NCBI GenBank assembly: GCA_905235885.1
Contig: CAJONM010000099.1
Span: 1 to 6,867 of the forward strand
Length of the DNA stretch: 6,867 bases
Origin: an uncultured Clostridia bacterium
Lineage (GTDB): Bacteria > Bacillota > Clostridia > UBA1381
Reading direction: 5' to 3'
The position numbers and the translations under genes were made by a program. The notes below the pieces were generated by a model. The model was not told the DNA's origin. It ran no database searches and saw only the letters and a program-made list of their open reading frames with translations. Shown here piece by piece: positions 1 to 6,702 of the stretch (position 1 is its first letter; the number at the start of each line of letters is the position of its first letter).

Positions 1-386
1 AGGCGCAGGCGGCGCTCGACGCGCTGCTTAACGGATATGATTTCATATATATCCACATGGAAGCGCCAGACGAGATGGGGCATCAGGGCAAGGCGGACAA
101 GAAAAAGCTTGCTGTTGAGATAATCGACAAAAAGGTAGTGACATTCCTCAAGAACGAGCTGGAACGGCGCGGCATTGAATATCGTATGCTGATAATGCCC
201 GATCACCCGACGCCGATAAAGCTCAAGGATCATGTAAGCGATCCTGTGCCGTACATCATATATGATTCGACCGACACCGATGGCGGATCGGGACTGGATT
301 ATACGGAAAGCAACGGAAGATCAACGGGAATATATGTCGAAAAGGGCTACACGCTCATGGACAAATTCCTTCAAAGAAAGCAATGA
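1..386 (+). CDS. apgM: ApgM-type cofactor-independent phosphoglycerate mutase, C-terminal part (5' end outside window)
   Basis: This is the last ~127 codons of a gene that enters the window in frame 3, with no start codon visible. The family is the archaeal-type 2,3-bisphosphoglycerate-independent phosphoglycerate mutase of the alkaline phosphatase superfamily, which interconverts 3- and 2-phosphoglycerate in the cytoplasm during glycolysis. Three metal-binding elements of the C-terminal half are visible. APDEMGH supplies an Asp (69-71) and a His (81-83), PDHPTP supplies the Asp-His pair (201-206), and KDHVSDPVP supplies a further His (231-233). These correspond to five of the seven manganese ligands known in the phosphoglycerate mutase family. 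The remaining Asp and the catalytic Ser lie upstream of the window. Some bacterial members of this branch have been proposed to be homoserine kinases instead, and this fragment cannot separate the two. The stop codon overlaps the next start by four bases (ATGA), which indicates translational coupling. Confidence 0.87.
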   Translation, partial: AQAALDALLNGYDFIYIHMEAPDEMGHQGKADKKKLAVEIIDKKVVTFLKNELERRGIEYRMLIMPDHPTPIKLKDHVSDPVPYIIYDSTDTDGGSGLDYTESNGRSTGIYVEKGYTLMDKFLQRKQ

Positions 387-1549
387 AAATATCAGAAAAC
401 ATCAAAAAAGTAATAATTGTCGTGGTGACGATAGCCGTTGCCGTTGCGGCATGCATATTGGCACTGCCGGCGATAGTGCGCGTATTGGTATATCTTGCCG
501 GCATATTATCGCCGTTCATCGTCGGATTTATATGTGCAAGGCTTTTAAGCCCGATAACGCGGTCTATGCAGCGGCGGTTTCATCTGCCTCGGACGGCATC
601 GGCTGTTATAGTCATCATTCTCGCCATTGCGACGCTTGTGGGGATAATAGGCGGACTGGGCTATAAGCTATTCGATCAGATCCGCATTTTCTGCTATGAC
701 TGGCCGACGATATTAAGCTCGCTCCGAAGCAATTGGGAGAGCTGGCTGTCGCACTGGAACGATCTTTACGGCACGCTGCCGGAGGCGGTGCGGCTCATGC
801 TTGATCGGTTTACAGATAACATCTCCGCGCAGGCGGTGACGCTCGCCTCGGAGGTGCAGATACTAAATAACGCGCAGAGCTTTGCAAAATCACTGCCGGG
901 CGGCATTATATGGACTATAGTATTCATTCTTGCGCTGTTCTTTAATGTAACGCGCCAGGAGCAGATAGACACACAGATAGCCGCCGCGCTGGGGGAAAAG
1001 CGCGTAACGCGAATGCGCGAGATACTTATTGGCTGCCGTAAATATCTTGGCGGATATGTCCGCGCACAGATAGTGCTTATGTTTATCATATTCGCGCTCA
1101 TCTCGATGATATTATCGATTTTCGGCGCGCCGTACGCGCTCGTTGTCGCGGCGATAACCGCGCTTTTGGACGCGCTGCCGTTTTTCGGCAGCGGCCTGAC
1201 GCTGCTTCCGCTGTCGGTGGTATATTTTCTTGACGGACAGGTGCGGTTAGGTGTCGTATATGTGGTAACATATCTTGCGATAGTCCTTATGCGCCGCGCG
1301 TTGGAGCCTAAGCTTGTCAGCGACAACATGGGCTTTAACCCGATAGTCACGCTTATAGCCATGTATGTGGCATATCGGTGGTGGGGTGTATCGGGACTTA
1401 TCATAGGCCCCATACTGCTCATAATATTTATGAGCCTGTACGAGGTAGGGCTGTTTGACAGGCCGTGCCGTGCGCTGAAGCAGCTTTTTGCGTTCATAAT
1501 AAAGGAAATAAAGATGTTTGTCCGCTACATGGACACGATAACAAAATAA
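383..1549 (+). CDS. AI-2E family transporter, YtvI-like integral membrane protein
   Basis: This is a 388-residue polytopic membrane protein of the AI-2E/PerM superfamily, close to the usual ~350-380 residue length. Predicted membrane segments lie near residues 10-31, 33-52, 72-95, 173-189 and 227-247, followed by a dense hydrophobic block at 249-352. Between segments three and four is a long amphipathic region (~97-172), as is normal for the family. The signature C-terminal half is present: LDALPFFGSG (262-271), the RRALEPKL stretch (304-311), and TLIAMYVAYRWWGVSGLIIG (323-342) running into the conserved Gly-Pro. This half recalls YtvI, a sporulation-associated membrane protein of Bacillus and Clostridia, but that assignment is from memory of the motif pattern. 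Members have been linked to export of autoinducer-2 and to ion antiport; the substrate here is unknown. The start is the ATG in the ATGA overlap with the upstream gene. Only a weak purine-rich site (372-380) precedes it, so translation probably relies on coupling. Confidence 0.87.
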   Translation: MKISENIKKVIIVVVTIAVAVAACILALPAIVRVLVYLAGILSPFIVGFICARLLSPITRSMQRRFHLPRTASAVIVIILAIATLVGIIGGLGYKLFDQIRIFCYDWPTILSSLRSNWESWLSHWNDLYGTLPEAVRLMLDRFTDNISAQAVTLASEVQILNNAQSFAKSLPGGIIWTIVFILALFFNVTRQEQIDTQIAAALGEKRVTRMREILIGCRKYLGGYVRAQIVLMFIIFALISMILSIFGAPYALVVAAITALLDALPFFGSGLTLLPLSVVYFLDGQVRLGVVYVVTYLAIVLMRRALEPKLVSDNMGFNPIVTLIAMYVAYRWWGVSGLIIGPILLIIFMSLYEVGLFDRPCRALKQLFAFIIKEIKMFVRYMDTITK

Positions 1550-1563
1550 CGATATAAAACTTC

Positions 1564-1571
1564 AGAGAGGA
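1564..1571 (+). promoter_or_regulatory. Ribosome-binding site that decides the metG start
   Basis: AGAGAGGA lies 12 bases before the ATG at 1584 but only 3 bases before an in-frame GTG at 1575. Three bases is too close for normal initiation, while 12 is slightly long but workable. The downstream glycosyltransferase gene has a very similar layout (GAAAGGA, 10-base spacer). The ATG is therefore preferred, and it gives the usual short N-terminus before the Rossmann fold. Confidence 0.6.
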
Positions 1572-1583
1572 TCGGTGATAACA

Positions 1584-3506
1584 ATGGAAAAGGAAAAATT
1601 TTATCTGACAACCGCCATAGCATACACATCAAAAACGCCGCACATCGGCAACACATATGAGATAGTGTTGTCGGACGCTGTGGCGCGGTATAACCGTTTT
1701 ATCGGCAAGGATGTGTATTTTCTGACCGGAACAGACGAGCATGGGCAGAAAATACAGGAGATCGCCGAGGCTGCCGGCATATCGCCGCAGCAGCATGTTG
1801 ACAAGATCGCCGGTGAGATCCGCGCGATAGCCGATATGCTCAATGTCAGCTATGACGGATTTATCCGCACGACGGACGATTACCATGTCAAGGCGGTGCA
1901 GGGCATATTCAAAAAGCTCTATGAGCAGGGCGACATATACAAGGGTGAATACGAGGGCTGGTACTGCACGCCGTGCGAGTCGTTCTGGACAAAAACGCAG
2001 CTCAAGGACGGCTGCTGTCCCGATTGCGGCAGACCGGTGCAGAACACGAAGGAGGAAGCGTATTTCTTCAAGATGTCCAAATATCAGAAGCAGCTCGAGG
2101 ACTATATAGAGCAGAACCCGAACTTTATTCAGCCCGAAGCGCGAAAGAACGAAATGCTGGGCAACTTCATCAAGCCGGGACTTCAGGATCTGTGCGTATC
2201 GCGGACGAGCTTCAGCTGGGGCATACCTGTTGATTTTGATGAGGGTCATGTGGTATATGTGTGGATCGACGCGCTCTCAAACTATATAACAGCGCTTGGC
2301 TACACCGTAGACGAAAAGGGCGAGCTGTATAAAAAATACTGGCCGGCGGATGTGCATATCATCGGCAAGGACATTTTGCGGTTCCATACGATATATTGGC
2401 CCATTATGCTCATGGCACTGGGTGAGCCGCTGCCGAAGCAGGTATTCGGTCATCCGTGGATGCTGTTCGGAGAGGAGAAAATGAGCAAATCGCGCGGCAA
2501 TGTCATATATGCCGAAGATCTGGTAAGACATTTCGGCGTTGACGCGGTGCGCTACTATATGCTCCATGAAATGCCGTTCGCCGCGGACGGAACGATAACA
2601 TACGAAACATTTATCGCGCGATACAACAGCGACCTTGCCAACACCTTGGGCAACCTCGTTACGCGTACCGTTGCGATGGTAAACAAATATTTTGACGGCG
2701 TTATCGCAGACGGCGGCACAGGCGGCGACTATGACGATGATCTGAAAACGACCGCCGTATCGGCAATGGCGGCGATAGAGGAAAAGATGAGCGTTCTGCG
2801 TATTGCCGACAGTCTCGACGAGATCCGCAAGGTCATAAACCGCGCGAATAAATATATAGACGAAACAACGCCATGGCTTCTGGCAAAGGACGACTCTGCC
2901 CGGGCGCGGCTTGGAACGGTGCTGTATAACCTTATTGAAACGATAAGGATCATAGCGTCGCTTTTAAGCTCATATATGCCCGAAACATCATCGAAGATAG
3001 CCGCGCTTATCGGCGCGGATGACCTGTCATACGAGAGCGCAACGGTATTTGGCGTAACAAAGGCAGGCACGCGCGTAGGAGAGGCGGAGGTCTTGTTCGC
3101 GCGTATAGACGCGGAAAAAAAGCTTGCCGAGCTTGCCGCGGAAATGGCGGAGCCGGAAGAGCCGGAGATCGTGCCGTACAAGGACAATATCGAGTTTGAG
3201 GAATGGGAAAAGCTTGATATACGCGTGGGCAAGGTGCTTGAATGCGAGCCGGTAAAGAAGTCGAAGAAGCTTTTGCGGTTCGTTCTTGAGGTCGGCGCCG
3301 AGCGGCGGCAGATACTGTCGGGCATTTCGCAGTTCTACAGTCCGGCGGAGCTGATAGGCAAAAATGTGGTATTCATCGCAAACCTCAAGCCGCGCAAGAT
3401 GATGGGGCTTGAGTCGTGCGGAATGATCCTGTCGGCGGAAAGCGACGGCAGGCTGACCGCGCTCACGACGCTGGGCGACATACCCTCCGGCGCAGAGGTA
3501 GTATAA
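1584..3506 (+). CDS. metG: Methionyl-tRNA synthetase with C-terminal tRNA-binding domain
   Basis: This class I aminoacyl-tRNA synthetase charges tRNA-Met with methionine in the cytoplasm. From the chosen ATG it is 640 residues long, within the normal range for the form carrying a C-terminal appendage. The order of parts is: Rossmann fold with the HIGH-type signature as PHIGN (19-23); a zinc knuckle in the connective peptide with Cys128, Cys131, Cys145 and Cys148; the conserved VWIDALSNY block (226-234) of the methionine/catalytic pocket; the KMSKS loop (299-303); an alpha-helical anticodon-binding bundle (~340-500, including TTPWLLAKD around 428-436); an acidic linker; and an EMAPII/Trbp111-like OB-fold tRNA-binding domain (~539-640, DIRVGKVLE onward). 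All key elements are present and the frame is intact. It sits 34 bases after the AI-2E gene and 25 bases before the glycosyltransferase. The short upstream gap leaves no room for a T-box leader, so expression probably comes from the upstream operon promoter. Confidence 0.97.
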   Translation: MEKEKFYLTTAIAYTSKTPHIGNTYEIVLSDAVARYNRFIGKDVYFLTGTDEHGQKIQEIAEAAGISPQQHVDKIAGEIRAIADMLNVSYDGFIRTTDDYHVKAVQGIFKKLYEQGDIYKGEYEGWYCTPCESFWTKTQLKDGCCPDCGRPVQNTKEEAYFFKMSKYQKQLEDYIEQNPNFIQPEARKNEMLGNFIKPGLQDLCVSRTSFSWGIPVDFDEGHVVYVWIDALSNYITALGYTVDEKGELYKKYWPADVHIIGKDILRFHTIYWPIMLMALGEPLPKQVFGHPWMLFGEEKMSKSRGNVIYAEDLVRHFGVDAVRYYMLHEMPFAADGTITYETFIARYNSDLANTLGNLVTRTVAMVNKYFDGVIADGGTGGDYDDDLKTTAVSAMAAIEEKMSVLRIADSLDEIRKVINRANKYIDETTPWLLAKDDSARARLGTVLYNLIETIRIIASLLSSYMPETSSKIAALIGADDLSYESATVFGVTKAGTRVGEAEVLFARIDAEKKLAELAAEMAEPEEPEIVPYKDNIEFEEWEKLDIRVGKVLECEPVKKSKKLLRFVLEVGAERRQILSGISQFYSPAELIGKNVVFIANLKPRKMMGLESCGMILSAESDGRLTALTTLGDIPSGAEVV

Positions 3507-3514
3507 AAGCTTTT

Positions 3515-3521
3515 GAAAGGA
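3515..3521 (+). promoter_or_regulatory. Ribosome-binding site of the GT2 gene
   Basis: GAAAGGA lies 10 bases before the ATG at 3532, in the 25-base gap after metG. No promoter-like -35/-10 pair is seen in this gap, so the gene is presumably co-transcribed with metG. Confidence 0.6.
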
Positions 3522-3531
3522 TCTAACAACC

Positions 3532-4503
3532 ATGGATAAAATAGCGGTGCTTATCCCCTGCTATAACGAGAGCAAGACGATCGCGACAGTGGTCCGTGAT
3601 TTTCGGCGGACGCTGCCCGATGCGGTCATATATGTATATGACAACAATTCCGATGACGACACCGCCGCCATTGCGCGTAAAGCGGGCGCGGTCGTTCGTC
3701 ACGAATACATACAGGGCAAGGGCAATGTTATCCGCCGTATGTTCCGCGAGATAGACGCGCAGGTCTACATCATGACCGACGGCGACAATACATATCCGGC
3801 GGAATATGCGCCGGATATGGTCAGATGCGTCCTTTCAAAAAACGCGGACATGGTCGTAGGCGACAGGCTCTCCTCGACATATTTTACGGAAAACAAGCGG
3901 CCGTTCCACAATTTCGGGAACACGCTCGTGCGGTATGCCATAAACGAGCTGTTCGGCACCGACATCAAGGACATCATGACCGGCTACAGAGCGTTCAGCT
4001 ACCGATTTGTAAAGACCTTCCCCGTTCTGTCAAAGGGATTTGAGATAGAAACGGAAATGACGATCCACGCGGTCGACAAAAAAATGCAGGTCGAGAACAT
4101 AATAATCGACTACCGCGACAGACCGCAGGGCAGCGAGTCCAAGCTGAACACATATTCGGACGGGCTGAAGGTGCTTAAAACGATACATCAGCTTTACAAG
4201 AGCTACAAGCCGAAGCAGTTTTTCACAATGCTCTCGGCGCTGCTTGTGCTGATCGCACTCATATTCTTCATACCCATATTCATAACATTTGTGCGCGATG
4301 GTATCGTGCCGCGTATCCCGACGCTGGTCGTGTGCGGATTTACAGTCATCGCGGCGATCCAGGCATATTTTTCTGGCATGATACTATCGACTATAATACA
4401 AAAAAACAAACAGGATTTCGAGCTGCATCTCATTGATGCGGAAAACACCTTCAAGGCACTTAAAGAGGAATTAAATGAAAAGGAATATATTCAAAAACAG
4501 TAA
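3532..4503 (+). CDS. Family 2 glycosyltransferase (DPM/DPG-synthase-like) with C-terminal membrane hairpin
   Basis: This is a 323-residue GT-A-fold glycosyltransferase. The N-terminal nucleotide-binding half starts directly with IAVLIPCYNE (4-13), followed by the acidic VYDNNSDDDT patch (35-44), the QGKGN loop (61-65) and the metal-binding DxD motif as TDGDN (Asp83, Asp85). The acceptor half carries DIMTGYRAFS (147-156) and KGFEIETEM (168-176), the pattern of dolichol/polyprenyl-phosphate sugar synthases. Two hydrophobic segments (~231-255 and ~262-286) form a C-terminal membrane hairpin, followed by a charged cytoplasmic tail. Family knowledge suggests transfer of a hexose from a nucleotide sugar to undecaprenyl phosphate at the inner leaflet; the actual sugar cannot be read from the sequence. 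Its last 29 bases overlap the following membrane-protein gene, which suggests tight coupling and a shared pathway. An alternative is a processive or protein-directed GT2, which is less likely given the motif set and the two-helix tail. Confidence 0.9.
   Translation: MDKIAVLIPCYNESKTIATVVRDFRRTLPDAVIYVYDNNSDDDTAAIARKAGAVVRHEYIQGKGNVIRRMFREIDAQVYIMTDGDNTYPAEYAPDMVRCVLSKNADMVVGDRLSSTYFTENKRPFHNFGNTLVRYAINELFGTDIKDIMTGYRAFSYRFVKTFPVLSKGFEIETEMTIHAVDKKMQVENIIIDYRDRPQGSESKLNTYSDGLKVLKTIHQLYKSYKPKQFFTMLSALLVLIALIFFIPIFITFVRDGIVPRIPTLVVCGFTVIAAIQAYFSGMILSTIIQKNKQDFELHLIDAENTFKALKEELNEKEYIQKQ
4464..4469 (+). promoter_or_regulatory. Ribosome-binding site inside the GT2 gene for the downstream membrane protein
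   Basis: AGAGGA lies 5 bases upstream of the ATG at 4475 and sits wholly within the coding sequence of the GT2 gene. It supports the ATG that creates the 29-base overlap. Confidence 0.6.
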
Positions 4504-6535
4504 GCTCATACGGTTTTTTATAAAGGAAACGCCGCAAAAATATGCCGTAGTATTCGGGATCATGCTTGCGGTGTCACTGTTGTGCGAATTTTTTGTATTC
4601 AATTTTCAATGGATAGACTCCATGTACTCAACGCCGATCGACATAACGCCGGAGCTTGTCGGGTACACCAACAACGGCGCGACATCAAGCACAAAATCAA
4701 TAATAATGTTTGAAAATGTCAACGCGCCGGTACGGTATCTGTACTTTGCGCCGTTTGACAATAAGGCGCGTAAGGCGGACATAACCATATCGGCAACGGA
4801 TGACGCGAACGCGAACTATCTTGCCGCGCCCAAGCGCACCGTAATTGCGAGTGTTCGGGAAACGCAGTATATACGGCTGAATTTCAGCGGCAGGATTAAA
4901 ACGCTTCGGATCGCGCTCAGCGGCATAGATGCAAGCACCGTTGATCTTGACGGCGTTCGACTCAATGTCAAAGTTCCGCTGATGTTCTCGTGGGTGCGGT
5001 TTATATTGTTTTTCCTTATCCTCTCGTTTATATACATACTTCGTCCGCGCTCGGCGATATACCGCATAAAAACGAACTTGGCAAGCAAACGCCAGCGCAT
5101 TGCCGCAGCTGCGGTATGGCTGGTGCTGTCGGGTGCATATATAGGAATGTCGACATTTAATCACGCCGCTCTCCAATGGTGGAAGGACAACGACAATCAC
5201 CGGCAGTATTATAATGTCATAGACGCGCTAAAGGAAGGCAAGCTCAGCTTTGCCGACGGCTCCGCGTCGCTCGACGCCCTCCACAATCCGTATGATTACG
5301 GCGAGCGGCTTAATCAAAAAGTCGATTTTATGTGGGACAACGCGTATTATAACGGGAAATACTATTCATATTTCGGCGTTGCTCCGGCGATCCTGCTTTA
5401 TCTTCCGTATAATCTGATAACGGGACAGGATCTGCCGAATTATATCGCGCTCTTTATTTTCGGAATATTTGTTATTTTAGGCGTTATGCTGCTCCTGTGG
5501 GAGATTGTAAAGAAATGGTATCCGAATACGCCGTTTGCGATATACCTTCTGCTCTCGGCGGTGATCCCGTTCGCGTCCGCGCTCGGCTATGCGGCGTATA
5601 AGCCTGATTTCTATATGGTACCGCCTATGGCGGCGCTCATGTTTACCCTGTTCGGGCTTACGCTGTGGCTGTCGGCGGACAAAGACGGCGAGCTGTCGGC
5701 GCGGCGGTTGGCGTTAGGCTCTCTTTGCGTCGCATTGACAGCCGCGTGCAGGCCGCAGTTTCTTATAACGATAGCATTCGGAGTGATCCTCTATTTGGAT
5801 CAGGTATTCCGCCATCGTCGGCTGTTTTCAAAAACGAGTATAAAGGAGACAGCCGCGCTTTGCGTGCCGTTTATCGTTATCGGCGCGGCGGTTATGTGGT
5901 ATAACTGGGTGAGATTTGACTCGCCGTTTGACTTCGGCGCCAACTATAATCTTACCTCGAACGATATGACGCATCGCGGCTTCAATTTAGGGCGCACAGG
6001 CTTGGGAATATTTACATACTTTTTCCAGCCGACAAAAATTGACGCGGTATTCCCGTTCCTGCACGATTTCAAATGCGAAACGACATATCAGGGACTTACT
6101 CTGGCGGAAAACCTTTTGGGCGGCGTTTTCATGCTTTATCCGCTGACGATGGCATGCGTATACGGCTGCTTCGGCAGCAGCCGCATATTCGGCGATGCCG
6201 ACAAGCGCCAGCATAGGATAGTCATTGCCGCAACGCTTCTCTCGATCGTTGTCGCGGTCGTTGACGCGCAGATGGCAGGACTGCTGACGCGCTATTTCAC
6301 AGACTATGTATGGATGATGATGCTCGGCGCGGCACTGTCGATATTTGCTGTATACGAAAAAAAGCGCGGCGACCGCATATCGCGGCGGTACACTATCGCG
6401 GTCGTTACAACGCTTGCATATGTGACGATGACCCTGACGCTTCTTGCCATATTCGCGCAGTCCGATCATGGCATCGCAGCGTCCAATCCATATATATATT
6501 ATAAGGTATATCATATGATCTCATTCTGGAACTGA
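4475..6535 (+). CDS. Large polytopic membrane protein, probable GT-C-type glycosyltransferase with extracytoplasmic beta-rich domain
   Basis: This is a 686-residue protein with about 11-13 predicted membrane segments. Residues 1-21 are basic and cytoplasmic. A first helix (~22-44) is followed by a ~125-residue extracytoplasmic region (45-168) with alternating hydrophobic residues, typical of a beta-sandwich. Further helices lie near 170-190, 207-225, 324-347, 353-372, 378-400, 426-442, 458-475, 542-563, 582-600, 611-627 and 639-661. The loop before residue 300 contains WKDNDNHRQYYNVIDALKEG (236-255), then NPYDYGERL (271-279) and WDNAYYNGKYYSYFG (287-301). An acidic motif plus Tyr-rich segment in the first large outer loop resembles GT-C enzymes that use polyprenyl-phosphate sugars. 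I recognise the general pattern of uncharacterised Firmicutes membrane proteins but no named family. Overlap with the GT2 gene supports a joint role in glycosylating a surface polymer. Alternatives are a lipid-linked oligosaccharide polymerase or a non-catalytic membrane protein. Confidence 0.72.
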   Translation: MKRNIFKNSKLIRFFIKETPQKYAVVFGIMLAVSLLCEFFVFNFQWIDSMYSTPIDITPELVGYTNNGATSSTKSIIMFENVNAPVRYLYFAPFDNKARKADITISATDDANANYLAAPKRTVIASVRETQYIRLNFSGRIKTLRIALSGIDASTVDLDGVRLNVKVPLMFSWVRFILFFLILSFIYILRPRSAIYRIKTNLASKRQRIAAAAVWLVLSGAYIGMSTFNHAALQWWKDNDNHRQYYNVIDALKEGKLSFADGSASLDALHNPYDYGERLNQKVDFMWDNAYYNGKYYSYFGVAPAILLYLPYNLITGQDLPNYIALFIFGIFVILGVMLLLWEIVKKWYPNTPFAIYLLLSAVIPFASALGYAAYKPDFYMVPPMAALMFTLFGLTLWLSADKDGELSARRLALGSLCVALTAACRPQFLITIAFGVILYLDQVFRHRRLFSKTSIKETAALCVPFIVIGAAVMWYNWVRFDSPFDFGANYNLTSNDMTHRGFNLGRTGLGIFTYFFQPTKIDAVFPFLHDFKCETTYQGLTLAENLLGGVFMLYPLTMACVYGCFGSSRIFGDADKRQHRIVIAATLLSIVVAVVDAQMAGLLTRYFTDYVWMMMLGAALSIFAVYEKKRGDRISRRYTIAVVTTLAYVTMTLTLLAIFAQSDHGIAASNPYIYYKVYHMISFWN

Positions 6536-6536
6536 T

Positions 6537-6564
6537 CCCCAACCCCGGCTGCCCCTTGCACCCC
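6537..6564 (-). other. Putative four-tetrad G-quadruplex motif on the minus strand (i-motif on plus)
   Basis: Four C4 runs at 6537-6540, 6543-6546, 6552-6555 and 6561-6564 are separated by 2, 5 and 5 bases. A fifth run follows at 6574-6577. On the minus strand this is four G4 tracts with loops of 5, 5 and 2 bases, which meets the standard G-quadruplex pattern with a full four-tetrad core. It begins one base after the stop codon of the membrane-protein gene. For rightward transcription the G-rich strand is the template, so a folded structure could impede RNA polymerase. Folding in the cell is not shown by the sequence. Confidence 0.55.
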
Positions 6565-6573
6565 ATCAGTTTG

Positions 6574-6614
6574 CCCCTTTCAGGGGAAATGTCAGGCGGA
6601 GCCTGACAAAGGGG
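6574..6614. repeat. Nested inverted repeat with two alternative folds
   Basis: The outer arms are CCCCTTT (6574-6580) and AAAGGGG (6608-6614). The inner arms are GTCAGGC (6591-6597) and GCCTGAC (6601-6607), perfect over 7 bp with a GGA loop. The right-hand arms are contiguous, while the left has a 10-base bulge (6581-6590). CCCCT (6574-6578) can instead pair with AGGGG (6582-6586) around a 3-base loop, so two folds compete for the same C run. No T run follows, so it is not a standard intrinsic terminator. It is probably part of a structured intergenic element together with the adjoining hairpin. Confidence 0.65.
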
Positions 6615-6617
6615 TTA

Positions 6618-6642
6618 GCGATACATTCGCCGAATGTATCGC
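6618..6642. repeat. Perfect 11-bp inverted repeat with 3-base loop
   Basis: GCGATACATTC (6618-6628) and GAATGTATCGC (6632-6642) are exact reverse complements around the loop GCC. The GGG at 6612-6614 and CCC at 6643-6645 could extend the stem past a three-base TTA bulge. That extension would compete with the upstream CCCCTTT arm for the same G run. The base of the stem is followed by CCCAAGGC rather than T residues. Possible roles are an RNA-processing or mRNA-stabilising 3' structure, a protein-binding palindrome, or part of a dispersed repeat; the sequence does not decide between them. Confidence 0.7.
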
Positions 6643-6702
6643 CCCAAGGCTAAAATTCCGCAAAAACTGCGCCGAAAGCATTTTATTCTTTGCCGCTTTT
6701 TC

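Noticed and set aside
766..1497. Long open frame on the minus strand opposite the AI-2E gene
   Set aside because: It is low-complexity, Ser/Thr/Arg-rich and has no recognisable motif. It is a shadow of the clear membrane-protein gene on the + strand.
1575..1577. GTG as alternative start of metG, giving 643 residues
   Set aside because: It lies only 3 bases after the Shine-Dalgarno site; the ATG at 1584 has workable spacing and the usual N-terminus.
1550..1583. T-box or other riboswitch ahead of metG
   Set aside because: The gap is only 34 bases, far too short for a T-box or S-box leader.
1629..3533. Several long minus-strand open frames opposite metG
   Set aside because: metG is intact with all signature motifs. 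The antisense frames lack domain motifs and overlap each other, as expected by chance in this codon usage.
6618..6660. The 11-bp hairpin as a rho-independent terminator
   Set aside because: No T run follows the stem on the + strand, and the minus-strand side also lacks a suitable T tract.
6669..6701. Weak stem (GCG/CGC and AAAG/CTTT with an internal mismatch) followed by TTTTT, as an intrinsic terminator
   Set aside because: Only seven non-contiguous pairs with a 9-base loop; too unstable to call, and the T run directly adjoins the -35 region.
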